Shown: in pieces, positions 52,660-61,945 of the stretch | Position numbering within the stretch: the stretch's first letter is position 1 | Layout of the letters: the number at the start of each line of letters is the position of its first letter | Source: Sodalis ligni | GTDB taxonomy: Bacteria; Pseudomonadota; Gammaproteobacteria; Enterobacterales; Enterobacteriaceae | NCBI RefSeq assembly: GCF_016865525.2 | Contig: NZ_CP075169.1 | Span: 5,332,337 to 5,396,336, forward strand | DNA length: 64,000 bases | Direction: 5' to 3' | Translations under genes and position numbers: made by a program | The notes under the pieces: model-generated | Seen by the model: the letters and a program-made list of their open reading frames with translations, nothing else | Told to the model about the DNA's origin: nothing | Databases searched by the model: none

Positions 52660-53628
52660 CTACAAATCAATAACCAAATTGCCGGTCAGGCTGCGGGAGC
52701 AGCAAAGGGTTATCTGCTGTTTATGGCCGGCCTTTTCCGTTTCTGACTGCACGGTGTCGCGATGGTCCGCTTTGCCCTCCAGCACCGGCGTCAGGCAGGC
52801 GCCGCAAATGCCCATTTCACAGGACAGGGGCACATCGACGCCATGCTCTTGCAGCACGGCGGCGATGGTTTTGTCTGGAGGAATGGTAAAAGACATCCCG
52901 CTGGATTTCAGCGTTACGGTAAAATCATGCTCTATCTGGGTGCAGGGTATATTACGCGCGGGGGGCTGGAATGATTCAGAGTGAATGTCTTCAGAACGCC
53001 AGCCGGCATCAAGCGCTCTGTTGCGGATATGCGACATAAACGCCTCGGGGCCGCACAAATACAGTTTTTTACCCGCAGCGGGCTGCGTCAGCCCTTCAGG
53101 CAACGTTGTCCGCGGCGATCTCCCCTCGCAACCCGACCCGACATGGCACCGGCCATAGGCAAAATGGCTGTCCAGCCTTTCCCGGAATATTACGTGGCTT
53201 CTCCGCTTCACATAATAATGCAGTTCAAAGGGTTGCTTAAAGCGCTCCAGTTCTTCCGCCATCGCCAGCAGAGGCGTCAAACCGATTCCGCCGGCGATAA
53301 GCAGATAGCTGTCAGCCTCTTCGAGGGGAAAGAGATTTCGCGGCGGTGAAATCTCCATCTGCTGGCCTAACCGCAGTTCATTATGCAGATAGCGCGAACC
53401 CCCGCGGGAATCCCGTTCATTTTTAACGCAGATGAGATAATGATCCGTTCCGCCCGGAGGCCCCGTCAGGGAATATTGCCTGATTAGCCCGTTGGCCAGA
53501 TGGAGATCAATGTGAGCCCCCGCATCCCAAGCCGGCAGCGATTTCCCCGGCTCCGGGATAAGCCTGACGGCTATGCAATGTTCTCCCTGGCGCGAGAGCG
53601 CATCGACAAAAACGGCAAGTTTTTCCAT
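52660..53628 (-). CDS. Rieske oxygenase reductase (VanB type: FMN/NAD and 2Fe-2S)
   Basis: This 322-residue reductase passes electrons from NAD(P)H through flavin and a plant-type 2Fe-2S centre to the oxygenase encoded upstream. RQYSLTGPP (flavin site, about 50-58), LIAGGIGLTPLLAMAEEL (nucleotide site) and the cluster motif SCEMGICGACLTP, with the fourth cysteine in the TLCCSRS segment near the C-terminus, are visible. It follows the oxygenase by 19 bp on the same strand, an operon. Confidence 0.92.
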   Translation of the reverse strand: MEKLAVFVDALSRQGEHCIAVRLIPEPGKSLPAWDAGAHIDLHLANGLIRQYSLTGPPGGTDHYLICVKNERDSRGGSRYLHNELRLGQQMEISPPRNLFPLEEADSYLLIAGGIGLTPLLAMAEELERFKQPFELHYYVKRRSHVIFRERLDSHFAYGRCHVGSGCEGRSPRTTLPEGLTQPAAGKKLYLCGPEAFMSHIRNRALDAGWRSEDIHSESFQPPARNIPCTQIEHDFTVTLKSSGMSFTIPPDKTIAAVLQEHGVDVPLSCEMGICGACLTPVLEGKADHRDTVQSETEKAGHKQQITLCCSRSLTGNLVIDL

Positions 53629-53647
53629 TTCCGTTTCCTTTTAGATT

Positions 53648-54682
53648 TCAAACCAGGAAGAATTCGCCAAAACCGAGTTTTTTCAGTCCGCGCCGGTAGG
53701 CAATGGAGCTCCGGTCAGCGGGAATATGCGCCTCCAGCGCTAAATCGAGAGGAAGGCGTTCCGGCCGTTGCGTCTCCACCATCAGCCGATCCTCTTCGAA
53801 AACCTTATGGTTAAAGGCATGAACGTCCTCAACCGGTACATGAAGATCGAAGTTACGGGCGATGGGCGCGAACATGCGGGTCTTTCTGGCGGAAACGGGG
53901 GAGGCCGCGTTCATTATGACCAGCCGCGACTCGCCGGGAAAATGTATGGTCAGCGTGGCGGTGAACGGCAGATACATATCGAAACGGCGCAGCCATTTAA
54001 AGCCCCCGGGGCCGCGGTGCTCCGCACTGGCGGGATAATTTCCCACCGTACTCCAGTAATCAACGGAAAAACCGTACGGCGTTTCAGCGGGGGAATAGTC
54101 CGGTACTTCCTGGTTGTCGGGATCGGCGAAGGTTGCGGTATGGATCCAGGCAAAATGGGCGACGTCCAAAAAGCCTTCGACCTGGCGCCCGGCAAAACCC
54201 GCCACATCGAACGGGGGGCAGGTTATTTGCTGAAAACCGGCATCGTCCCAGTGGGGCATCGACGGCAGCGGAGCGTCAGTGTCTTGCGCCGGTGCCAGAC
54301 AGGTCCAGATCAGCCCATAACGCTCCCGGGCAGGGAATGTCGTCAGGTTGAGCTTTGCCGGAATGGTTTGTCCCGGGCTGGAGGGAATCCGGTTGCAGCG
54401 GCCATTTTCACCGAACCGCAGCCCGTGATAGGGGCAAACAATGCCCTCCTCTTCCTGAAATCCCAGGGTCAACGGCACTCCGCGGTGCGGGCAGACGTCT
54501 CTGGCGACGACAATTTGCCCTTTCAGCCGGTAAATCACCAACTGTTCGTCCAGCAAGGTCGCCTTTTGCGGCGCGTTGCCCACATCGCACGCTCGCGCCA
54601 CGGGATACCAATAGCCGGCCAGCCGCAGCCAGTCGTCAGGCTCGAAACTGCAGTGAGGAGGGGGCGCTATTTTATTCATCAT
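53648..54682 (-). CDS. Rieske-type aromatic oxygenase/demethylase (VanA-like)
   Basis: This 344-residue oxygenase has the Rieske 2Fe-2S motif CPHRGVPL and CPYHGLRF (about residues 60-85) and the mononuclear iron site in GFLDVAHFAWIHTATFADP (Asp, His, His). Family members oxidise aromatic acids or O-demethylate methoxy groups; vanillate demethylase is the nearest layout by length and partner. ATG 54682, preceded by GAGAGG, is chosen; the frame is open further up without family features. Paired with the reductase gene and a divergent LysR. Confidence 0.9.
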   Translation of the reverse strand: MMNKIAPPPHCSFEPDDWLRLAGYWYPVARACDVGNAPQKATLLDEQLVIYRLKGQIVVARDVCPHRGVPLTLGFQEEEGIVCPYHGLRFGENGRCNRIPSSPGQTIPAKLNLTTFPARERYGLIWTCLAPAQDTDAPLPSMPHWDDAGFQQITCPPFDVAGFAGRQVEGFLDVAHFAWIHTATFADPDNQEVPDYSPAETPYGFSVDYWSTVGNYPASAEHRGPGGFKWLRRFDMYLPFTATLTIHFPGESRLVIMNAASPVSARKTRMFAPIARNFDLHVPVEDVHAFNHKVFEEDRLMVETQRPERLPLDLALEAHIPADRSSIAYRRGLKKLGFGEFFLV

Positions 54683-54819
54683 CCGATTCCTCTCAGACTC
54701 ACAAAAATTAATGGATAAGACATTGCTCTTGCATTTACATTGTGAATACACTTTGGTGTTGCAGTCCATAACAGAATTTTAACCTTTACTCTGCAAAAAA
54801 CAGTACAGGAGCGACGCCA

Positions 54820-55722
54820 GTGGATCCTTTCTCCAGATTTGCCACCTATTTTGTGGAAGTCGCCCGCAGCGGCAGTTTGCGTAATGCATCTGAAAAACTT
54901 CACGTTTCCGCGTCGGCGATCAATCGGCAAATCCTGAACGCCGAGGAGGAAATGGGGGTATTGTTATTTGAACGGCTACACGCCGGTTTGCGGTTAACGT
55001 CCGCCGGAGAGCTGCTCTGCGATGATTTGCTCCGCTGGCGCCGCGAATACACACGCACCCGAGAACGTTTTGATGAGCTCCAGGGACTCAAGCGCGGCCA
55101 TGTATCCCTAGCGCTGATCCAGGCCCTGAGCGAAGGCGTCATCGCCGGAAAGCTGGCGGAGATTGCGCTGGAATGTCCCTGGCTGACGCTGGATATCAGC
55201 GTGAATGACAGCCGTGACATCAGCCGGCGCGTATCGGATGCGGAAGTGGATTTCGCCATTATGCTGGACCCGGTGGAACATCATGGGCTGGAGGTGAAAA
55301 CCTTTATTGAAATACCCATTGGTATCGTGATGTCGCCGGCCCACCCTCTCGCTTCCAGCCAAACGGTGTCTATCAGCCAGATGTCGGAATACCGCCATAT
55401 TATGCCCGCAGCCCCACTGACCGTGCACGATCGGGTGCATCTCCACTACAAAAGGCACAGCATCACCCCCGACGCCGGGATCCTGTGCAATGATATCCGG
55501 ATGATCAAATCGTTTATTCGCGAGTCGGCCGGTATCGGCATCTTGAGCAAACTGGATGTCATCACCGAGGTGGAAAGAGGCGAGCTGCTGTTCGTTCCCA
55601 TCCAGGGCAGACCGATACGCCCTTTAACCCTGGCGCTTTGCGTCGCCCCTCGCCGCCAGCTGTCGCGCGCCGCGCAGATGATGATACAGAAGCTGGCGGT
55701 CACGCTGGATGAGATGGCGTGA
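54820..55722 (+). CDS. LysR-family transcriptional regulator
   Basis: This 300-residue LysR protein has the winged helix at the N-terminus (SGSLRNASEKLHVSASAINR) and RRSLT-type effector domain, ending with a typical C-terminal segment. GTG 54820 is preceded by AGGAG. It is divergent from the oxygenase gene, 137 bp away, where it probably binds and activates in response to the aromatic substrate. Confidence 0.9.
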   Translation: MDPFSRFATYFVEVARSGSLRNASEKLHVSASAINRQILNAEEEMGVLLFERLHAGLRLTSAGELLCDDLLRWRREYTRTRERFDELQGLKRGHVSLALIQALSEGVIAGKLAEIALECPWLTLDISVNDSRDISRRVSDAEVDFAIMLDPVEHHGLEVKTFIEIPIGIVMSPAHPLASSQTVSISQMSEYRHIMPAAPLTVHDRVHLHYKRHSITPDAGILCNDIRMIKSFIRESAGIGILSKLDVITEVERGELLFVPIQGRPIRPLTLALCVAPRRQLSRAAQMMIQKLAVTLDEMA

Positions 55723-55807
55723 ACGAAGACAACCTTCCCTCAACGCCGCTGTTTTCTCTTCTATGGTTTACCCTTATGATAGGGCTTGGTTTGCTAAAGG
55801 ATGTCCC

Positions 55808-56302
55808 ATGATCTGGCTAATACTGGCGACACTGGCTGTCGTTTTTCTTATCGGCTTTCGCATTGTGAACTCCGATTCCCGCCGGGCGTCGCAGGCGTTG
55901 ACCAAACGGCTGAACATCGAGCCGGTTTACGTGGAATCCATGATAAGCCAGATGGGGAAGACCCCCGGCGGCGAGTTCGTCAGCTATCTGCTGCATAATA
56001 CCGAGGCCCATATCGGCAACGCGGCGGGCGTGCTGCTGATCTACCAGACCTTTATTATCGATGAGTCCGAAGAGAGCCTGCTGTTCTGGCACTCGGTGCT
56101 GGGTAAAGCGCGGCTGCCCGCGGAGCTGACCCATAAACACATACGTCTGGCGCTGTCGTTTTTACGGGAACTGGAGCCGGATGCCGATGAGCTCGCGGCT
56201 TATCGCCTGCGGTATAACGGACGATTTACCGCCATCGCCGATGCGGGCCCCGCCGCCAACGGCAATGTGTTCTATATGGACGGCGTTTCACCGAAACATT
56301 AA
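55808..56302 (+). CDS. yicN: DUF1198 protein YicN
   Basis: This 164-residue protein begins with one hydrophobic segment (IWLILATLAVVFLIGFRIV) followed by a soluble domain. VESMISQMGKTPGGEFVSYL and NAAGVLLIYQTFIID closely match E. coli YicN. ATG 55808 has AAGGA at correct spacing. Function of the family is unknown; single membrane anchor at the N-terminus predicted. It is 85 bp after the LysR gene and probably separately transcribed. Confidence 0.88.
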   Translation: MIWLILATLAVVFLIGFRIVNSDSRRASQALTKRLNIEPVYVESMISQMGKTPGGEFVSYLLHNTEAHIGNAAGVLLIYQTFIIDESEESLLFWHSVLGKARLPAELTHKHIRLALSFLRELEPDADELAAYRLRYNGRFTAIADAGPAANGNVFYMDGVSPKH

Positions 56303-56336
56303 GCAGCGCCGCCGGCGTGGCTTCGTGCGCCCGGCC

Positions 56337-56373
56337 GCCCTCTCCTGCCGCCCTCTCGCCCTCTCGCCCTCTC
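56337..56373 (+). repeat. GCCCTCTC octanucleotide repeat
   Basis: GCCCTCTC occurs at 56337-56344 and then three times in tandem at 56350-56373. It follows yicN within the 367-bp gap up to the next gene. A short slippage-prone repeat; no role suggested. Confidence 0.8.
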
Positions 56374-56524
56374 ATCCAGGCGGAACCTGCCGTTATTTAT
56401 TACTCTCCTAGAAAATCGCGGCAGTATAAAAATAGCGACTTAAGCCAAATTGGAATATGCTTAAATTCATTACAGGTTGAAAAATAATATTGCCCAATTA
56501 TGGGCGACTCTCTTTGAATATATA

Positions 56525-56547
56525 TATGTATTCGATCAGAATACATA
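56525..56547. promoter_or_regulatory. Long palindrome upstream of orphan DNA-binding-like gene
   Basis: TATGTATTC (56525-56533) and GAATACATA (56539-56547) are exact 9-base inverted arms around a GATCA loop. The same half site, GAATACAT, recurs at 56632-56639, closer to the gene start at 56670. Perfect symmetry and repetition in an A+T-rich leader suggest an operator, probably for the adjacent gene product. The rest of the 56303-56669 gap holds the octanucleotide repeat and no gene. Confidence 0.5.
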
Positions 56548-56669
56548 AATAGATTCGATCCGAACGATCGATTTTATCAATTATACATTATCGATGATGG
56601 GTCTTAAAGTATTTGCTTCGGTATACTTCTTGAATACATTTTGAATAGAATAATGGTAACGGAGCGAAT

Positions 56670-57665
56670 ATGTTTACACCCACCTTTACCGCCGTGATGG
56701 CGCGCATCTATGCCGGCCAGGAAGATGAATCTGTTGCAGCCCTGCTTCACGCCGCCGGAGACGGACGAAAATCCCACGATCCCTTGGCATTGCGGCTTAA
56801 ACCAGGCGTTCGGGAATTTGTCGTTCGCCAATCAGCCGGTTTGGGTATATCGGCTTCCGGCCTGATCAATCTCATTCTGGAAGGGGTTATCCGTGAAATG
56901 CTGCTGCCGTTTGAAAATCAGGCCAGTCATGTTTACGAACGTTTCCAATTACTTATGGAAGCGCATGGTTTGGGCATCACCGAAGTGGCGACGCTGCTGG
57001 CGCCGTTCAACATTCGCCTGGGGGTGCTTGAAGACCGGGCGCGAACGCTGGATTATCTCAATGAAGAAACCCTGGATTGCATAGCCGGCTGGTTCAATAT
57101 CGATGCCGACTGGCTGAAGGCAAAAACCGCCGCGCCGGTCAACCTCGCCCTGTCTGCCCATCGGTGGCGGGATAATCTGGACCATGCGGCCAAAAGCCTG
57201 CTATCCGCCGACAGCGGAGATATTAAAACGGATGTTTATTTCTTTCGTTCAAGCCAGCACTCGTTGCTCAATAACAATATCGATAACGATCATCATGTGG
57301 GACTGTATGTTCTGCGCCGTAAAAGCATTAACGGCGTAAGCATCAATACTGTGAGGCTTTTTGAACAGGCGCCGTGGAGTAGTGAGCAGGCCCGGTCGCA
57401 ATACCGGATGTTGATGGGGTTTTGTGCCCTAGCCCAGACCGCCGGACGATTACATCTGAACACGGTGGCCTTGCGACCGGGGCAAATGATGGCGCTGCGC
57501 AGCGGCGTAACGCTGCCGGCTTTGATAGCCTTCCTGCCGCAAACCGTGGGCTCGTTGAACAGCTGGCGTCCGGAGGAGAATTTACCGCTGCGTTATCCGG
57601 ATAATTACATGACGCCGGAATGGCGGGCCATCGCAAATAAGTACCTGCATGGGACAAATGTTTAA
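56670..57665 (+). CDS. Unrecognised protein with putative ribbon-helix-helix and HTH segments
   Basis: This 331-residue protein is not recognised. Residues about 38-75 (LALRLKPGVREFVVRQSAGL, then GISASGLINLILEGVIREM) look like a ribbon-helix-helix motif: a short strand followed by two amphipathic helices with a turn before the second. Residues about 92-150 (YERFQLLMEAHGLGITEVAT through WFNIDADWLKAK) look like an XRE-type helix-turn-helix. The C-terminal 170 residues are a mixed alpha/beta region without known motifs, possibly a sensor. A good ribosome binding site (GGAGCGAAT) and palindromic promoter support a real, regulated gene. No mobile-element genes lie next to it. Confidence 0.6.
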   Translation: MFTPTFTAVMARIYAGQEDESVAALLHAAGDGRKSHDPLALRLKPGVREFVVRQSAGLGISASGLINLILEGVIREMLLPFENQASHVYERFQLLMEAHGLGITEVATLLAPFNIRLGVLEDRARTLDYLNEETLDCIAGWFNIDADWLKAKTAAPVNLALSAHRWRDNLDHAAKSLLSADSGDIKTDVYFFRSSQHSLLNNNIDNDHHVGLYVLRRKSINGVSINTVRLFEQAPWSSEQARSQYRMLMGFCALAQTAGRLHLNTVALRPGQMMALRSGVTLPALIAFLPQTVGSLNSWRPEENLPLRYPDNYMTPEWRAIANKYLHGTNV

Positions 57666-57795
57666 ACCATGCGGAGATGACTTTTTTATTATTGATCATG
57701 ATTAAGACCTACCTAAAAGAGACATTAATGATGCGCCGGCATCAGGGAATTCTTTTGCTTAAGATCTTGCCCCCTTTTGAAAAGGACAAAACACA

Positions 57796-58253
57796 ATGGA
57801 CCATAATTTACCCGAGACCGAAAGATACGGCATGGGCAACTTTATCTACCGAGCCCGTCGACCTTTCCATCCTGAGCGTTTATATCCTCTTCTTGAAGAA
57901 AATTTACCGGGCGTCATACGCTCCACCGGTTTTTTCTGGCTGGCTACGCGTCCCGGTTACACCGGTTTCTGGTCCCGCACCGGTGGCGTCAGCATTTATG
58001 GGCTGGCGGGACAGTGGTGGTCCGCCATACCCGCGACAATGTGTCCCACAATGCCCAAGCCCGGATTCCTCCACGCCAACATTGGCTTGAAGGAATTGGC
58101 GATGCCCGGCAGGAGCTGGTATTGATAGGCCGCGGCCTTGATGAAGCGGTGTTGAGAAAACGATTTGATGATTGTTTATTAACCGATGAGGAAATGGCGC
58201 TGGGAGCGAAAATCTGGCAATGGTATAGCGATCCGTTCCCGTCATGGTATTAA
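57796..58253 (+). pseudogene. C-terminal domain of a CobW-family metallochaperone, frameshifted, GTPase domain absent
   Basis: The product reads NLPETERYGMGNFIYRARRP, then GVIRSTGFFWLATRPGYTGF and WSRTGGVSIYGLAGQWW, which is the C-terminal domain of CobW/YjiA-type zinc-handling GTPases. At 58030-58032 (CCC) the frame shifts; one more C gives IPRDNVSHNAQARIPPRQHW and RQELVLIGRGLDEAVLRKRF up to the TAA at 58251. Upstream DNA to 57666 contains no GTPase domain, so either the domain was lost or it is now a stand-alone C-terminal protein. AAGGA before ATG 57796 would permit translation. Confidence 0.7.
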
Positions 58254-58282
58254 GCCGCTGATCAGAATCTGCGGCTTTGTTC
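58252..58282 (+). terminator. Rho-independent-type terminator
   Basis: AAGCCGC (58252-58258) pairs with GCGGCTT (58271-58277) around a 12-base loop, followed by TTGTT. The left arm overlaps the stop codon of the CobW fragment. Confidence 0.6.
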
Positions 58283-58450
58283 ACATATTCGATTTTTGAT
58301 CTTGAACACTTGGATACAAGTGTCCAAGATATCCTTACATAAACAATACTGGTTGTTAACATAAATGCCATAAAGCGCTGTCCAGGCGCCTGAAAAAGGA
58401 TAACTACCGGCCGGTAAGAATTCTTTATTCAATTTAACAGGGTAAAAACA

Positions 58451-59587
58451 ATGAAAATCAGCAATATAAATGTCTCGGTTTACAGAACGCCGCCCAGCGT
58501 CGCCTGGGAAGACGCTACCAATAAAGTCCAGGGCATTGAATTCATCATCGTTGAGATTCAGACAGACAAAAATATTGAAGGAACCGGCTTTACCTATACG
58601 GTGGATATCGGAGGCACCGCCATTGCGTCGCTGATTGAAAATTACCTGGCGCCGCTGGTTATCGGCATGGACCCGCTGGATAACGAAAAAATCTGGCACA
58701 CCCTGCAACGCCAATCAAGGCGCCTTGGTATCGGGGTTAATCTAATGGCAATCGCCGCCATTGATATAGCGATATGGGATATAAAAGGTAAAGTATTCAA
58801 TCAGCCCTTATATAAGATTTTCGGCGGTATGCGTTCCGACATCCCGGCCTATATCAGCGAGATTAATCTCAGCAAGGATGACCCGCTGGAGAACTTTCTG
58901 GACAGGGTAGATGATTATATCGCCAGGGGTTATCAAACCATCAAATTCAAAATCGGCCGGGATGACCTGGAAGAAGATATCGAGCGAATTGTAAAGGCGA
59001 AGGAGAAATTGGGCGGCAGCGGAAAGCTGCTGGTCGACCTCAACCAGAAATGGTCCGGCAGCGACGCGCTGGTAAACTGTGCGCGGCTGGACGCCTTAGG
59101 ACTTGGCTGGATTGAGGAACCGCTGCTGCATGATAATCTTGAGGGCTATGTCGATCTGAAGGCCGCCGTCAGGACGCCTTTGGCCCATGGCGAAAGCATG
59201 CATGCCCGATCGCAGTTTCTGGACTACCTGAAGGCCGGCGCCATCGATTTTGTCCAGGCGGACGTTGCGTTTGTCGGCGGCTTCACCGAATGGCTCAAAA
59301 TAGCGCATTTATCCCAGGCTTTTGGTAAATTGGTCGCGCCGCATTTTATGATGGAGTTGTCCGTCCATATGCTGTGCGGCGTGCCGAACGGCTTCATGCT
59401 GGAAAACGTTATCGGCGGCTCTTTCCAGGAACTGGGCATAGCGGAAGGGTCCGTCACGATAGAAAATGGCATAGCCTATCCCAGTGAAAAACCAGGCCAT
59501 GGCATCGTATTTGATAAAAAAGCGTTAATATCGATAAAGCTAAATCCCGATGATGTCAGAAATTCATTTAAAGGAGGCAGTAAATAA
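58451..59587 (+). CDS. Enolase-superfamily sugar-acid dehydratase (mandelate racemase type)
   Basis: This 378-residue enzyme abstracts the alpha proton of a carboxylate sugar. The catalytic set of the mandelate racemase subgroup is visible: the KxK motif in IKFKIGRDDLEED near residue 165, metal ligands VDLNQKW (D), IEEPLL (E) and AHGESMH (E), and the His base in LVAPHFMMELSVH. It most resembles talarate/galactarate-type dehydratases by layout, but the substrate is not assignable. It is followed within 25 bp by a GntR regulator and then an MHS transporter, making an uptake-dehydration-regulation module. Confidence 0.88.
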   Translation: MKISNINVSVYRTPPSVAWEDATNKVQGIEFIIVEIQTDKNIEGTGFTYTVDIGGTAIASLIENYLAPLVIGMDPLDNEKIWHTLQRQSRRLGIGVNLMAIAAIDIAIWDIKGKVFNQPLYKIFGGMRSDIPAYISEINLSKDDPLENFLDRVDDYIARGYQTIKFKIGRDDLEEDIERIVKAKEKLGGSGKLLVDLNQKWSGSDALVNCARLDALGLGWIEEPLLHDNLEGYVDLKAAVRTPLAHGESMHARSQFLDYLKAGAIDFVQADVAFVGGFTEWLKIAHLSQAFGKLVAPHFMMELSVHMLCGVPNGFMLENVIGGSFQELGIAEGSVTIENGIAYPSEKPGHGIVFDKKALISIKLNPDDVRNSFKGGSK

Positions 59588-59612
59588 CGGCGGTTTTTTA
59601 CCGGAGACAGGT

Positions 59613-60321
59613 ATGAATGCAAATACATCCAATGCTTTTGAACTCGACAGAAACACATTGGAAAACCAGATCTATAAAGAACTGAAAAACAGGATTGTTT
59701 CGGTGCAAATTCTGCCGGGACAGATGATTTCCGAGAACGAAATGGCCAATAAATTCAGCGTCAGCCGTACCCTATCAGGCAGGCTTTTTCCGCCTGTCGG
59801 TTGACGGATTGCTGGAAATTATGCCGCAGAGAGGCGCGCTGGTATCGTTTATCTCCAAACGAAAAGTCAGGGAGGCACAAAGGATCCGGGAAGTCCTGGA
59901 GCTTGAGGCTTTCACGGAAGCCGCGGGAAAATGGGATAAAACCGCCTTGGAAAGCATTACGCTGTTGGAAAAAGCAGAAATGCTGATAACAAAACAGGAA
60001 GAAGAGATAAAAAAGCTCGATTATTATGAATTCACCAAATTAGATGAAGAATTCCATGATTGCATCATTCAATTTTCCGGAAATCTCAGCCTTGCTTATA
60101 TCGTTAAAGAAATGCGTTCCCATTTGAACCGGCTTCGCTATATCGAATTGCAGGAAGCACATCACGAAGCAACGGCCATTCTGCAACACCGTGCATTGCT
60201 GCTGGCCATCAAAAACAAGGATGATGACGGCGTGAGTAAAATTCTCATCGACCATCTTAAATTAGTGGAAAACTTCAGGGAGTTCATTTTCAAAAAGCGG
60301 GCTGAACTGTTTATTGATTAA
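59613..60321 (+). pseudogene. GntR-family FCD regulator, two frameshifts in the DNA-binding domain
   Basis: ATG 59613 begins a helix-turn-helix (RNTLENQIYKELKNRIVSVQ, ISENEMANKFSVSRT) that stops early. The remaining FCD domain reads on from about 59800 (GLLEIMPQRGALVSFISKRK, VLELEAFTEAAGKW) to 60321. Inserting one C in CCC 59770-59772 and one T in TTTTT 59785-59789 gives SRTPIRQAFFRLSVDGLLEI, the exact GntR recognition-helix pattern. So two separate one-base losses in homopolymers 13 bases apart break it. Likely regulator of the dehydratase/transporter module. Confidence 0.82.
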
Positions 60322-60335
60322 AAAATAAATCAATA

Positions 60336-60370
60336 CTCTCGCAACGCGCCAGCGTTCGGGAGCGGTTTTT
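60336..60370 (+). terminator. Rho-independent terminator after GntR gene
   Basis: CTCTCGCAACGC (60336-60347) pairs with GCGTTCGGGAG (60352-60362) around a GCCA loop, allowing one bulge and a wobble, followed by CGGTTTTT. The transporter gene therefore probably has its own promoter. Confidence 0.6.
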
Positions 60371-60501
60371 CCAAAGACTCTCTTTATATATCGGCTTTTG
60401 CTGAGCCGCGGTGCTGTTTATGTTTTTTGCATGACATTATTTTTTATTTACCTACCCGTATTGGCGTATATCAAGATGGTATCGAATTCAGGAGAGACAG
60501 A

Positions 60502-61839
60502 ATGAACGCTGAAAAAAGTTTTCTGCCGGAAAGTACTCTGGTCAAGCAAAGGTCGGGAATAAGGCGCGCGGTTATCGCATCCACCGTTGGTACCGTTATT
60601 GAATGGTTCGATTATGCCCTGTATGGCTCCGCGTCGGCCCTGGTTATCAATAAACTTTTTTTCCCCCAGCTTTCCAATTTGGCCGGCATTCTCGCCGCAT
60701 TCGCCACCTTTGCCATCGGCTTTTTCGTTCGGCCTATCGGCGGGATGATCATTGCTCATATCGGCGACAAATTCGGCAGGAAACCGGCCTTATTGCTGAC
60801 CATTATCCTGATGGGTATCGCCACCGTCGGCATGGGGCTGTTGCCCACCTATGCCCAGGTGGGCATATTGGCGCCCATACTATTGGTGCTTACCCGCGTA
60901 TTGCAGGGTTTCGGCGCGGGTGCGGAATACGCCGGCGCCGTGACCCTGGTGGCGGAATATTCCCCCCCTGGCGAACAGGCCAAGCTCACCGCCATACTTC
61001 AATCCGCCTCGTTAGGCGGCATACTGCTCTCAACCATCGTATTTCTGGCGGTGGCGCAGTTGCCGGAAGACGTATTGCTGGCATGGGGATGGCGGATACC
61101 CTTTTTACTTTCCATCTTTTTATTTGTTATTGCCGTTTATATCCGTAAACATCTGGAAGAAACGCCTGAATACAATTTAGCCATGGCCAAGGCGGCGAAG
61201 AATAAGCGCGAAAAACAGATTCCCATTAAGGATCTGCTTAAAAACTCCCCTAAAGAAGTGATATTCGGTTTCCTGTCGATCACCGGACATAACGCCAATG
61301 CGTACCTGTTGGGAAGCTTTGTATTAAGCTATCTGACCAACACCGTAAAGATGCCCAAAAGCGACGGGCTGGTTGTGGTGATGATCTCTACTCTCGTTGG
61401 CGCGCTGATGACGCCGCTGGCCGGGAAAATCGCCGATAGAATCGGTTGCGCGCCGGTGTATGCCTTTGGCGCCGTGTTCACCGGCATCTACGTTTATCCG
61501 CTTTTAATGATCTTGCAACAGGGAAACCTGCTGTTCTCCATCCTGGCCATGTCCCTTGCCTATGGCGTGGGTTTTGCCACCCTGGCGGGGGCCCAGGGCG
61601 CGTTTTTGTCCAATCTCTTCCCGACCCGCTACCGGTATTCAGGCATCGCCATCACCCGCGAACTCAACGCTATGCTTATCGCCGGGCCCACCCCGTTTAT
61701 CGCCACGGCGCTGGTGGCGGCGGCCGGCGGCAGCCCCTATTATGTGGCGGGGTATATGTCCCTGTGCTGCCTGGCGACCTTTGTCGCCATATATGCCCTA
61801 GTGCGCGTACAAAAAAGGGCGGTAAGCACTGAATACTGA
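60502..61839 (+). CDS. MFS transporter, metabolite:H+ symporter (MHS) family
   Basis: This 445-residue protein has twelve hydrophobic segments and the MHS signatures VGTVIEWFDYALYGSASALV at helix one, FGRKPALL after helix two-three (IGDKFGRKP), and GAGAEYAGAVTLVAEYSPPG in helix five. The second half has GKIADRIG. ATG 60502 follows AGGAG and gives a family-length protein. It likely imports the acid substrate of the dehydratase, coupled to protons. KgtP, ShiA and ProP are relatives. Confidence 0.88.
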   Translation: MNAEKSFLPESTLVKQRSGIRRAVIASTVGTVIEWFDYALYGSASALVINKLFFPQLSNLAGILAAFATFAIGFFVRPIGGMIIAHIGDKFGRKPALLLTIILMGIATVGMGLLPTYAQVGILAPILLVLTRVLQGFGAGAEYAGAVTLVAEYSPPGEQAKLTAILQSASLGGILLSTIVFLAVAQLPEDVLLAWGWRIPFLLSIFLFVIAVYIRKHLEETPEYNLAMAKAAKNKREKQIPIKDLLKNSPKEVIFGFLSITGHNANAYLLGSFVLSYLTNTVKMPKSDGLVVVMISTLVGALMTPLAGKIADRIGCAPVYAFGAVFTGIYVYPLLMILQQGNLLFSILAMSLAYGVGFATLAGAQGAFLSNLFPTRYRYSGIAITRELNAMLIAGPTPFIATALVAAAGGSPYYVAGYMSLCCLATFVAIYALVRVQKRAVSTEY

Positions 61840-61945
61840 ATATTGAAAATCAACTCCGCCCGCGGCGCCGTAAACAGGGCGCCGCGTCAGATGCCGTCCG
61901 TCGCGGCACCCTTCACCAAGCCGAAGAGGTATAGGGGGAAAAGGT

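Noticed and set aside
53768..54718. 316-codon open frame opposite the Rieske oxygenase
   Set aside because: Antisense shadow; the minus strand has Rieske and iron-site motifs.
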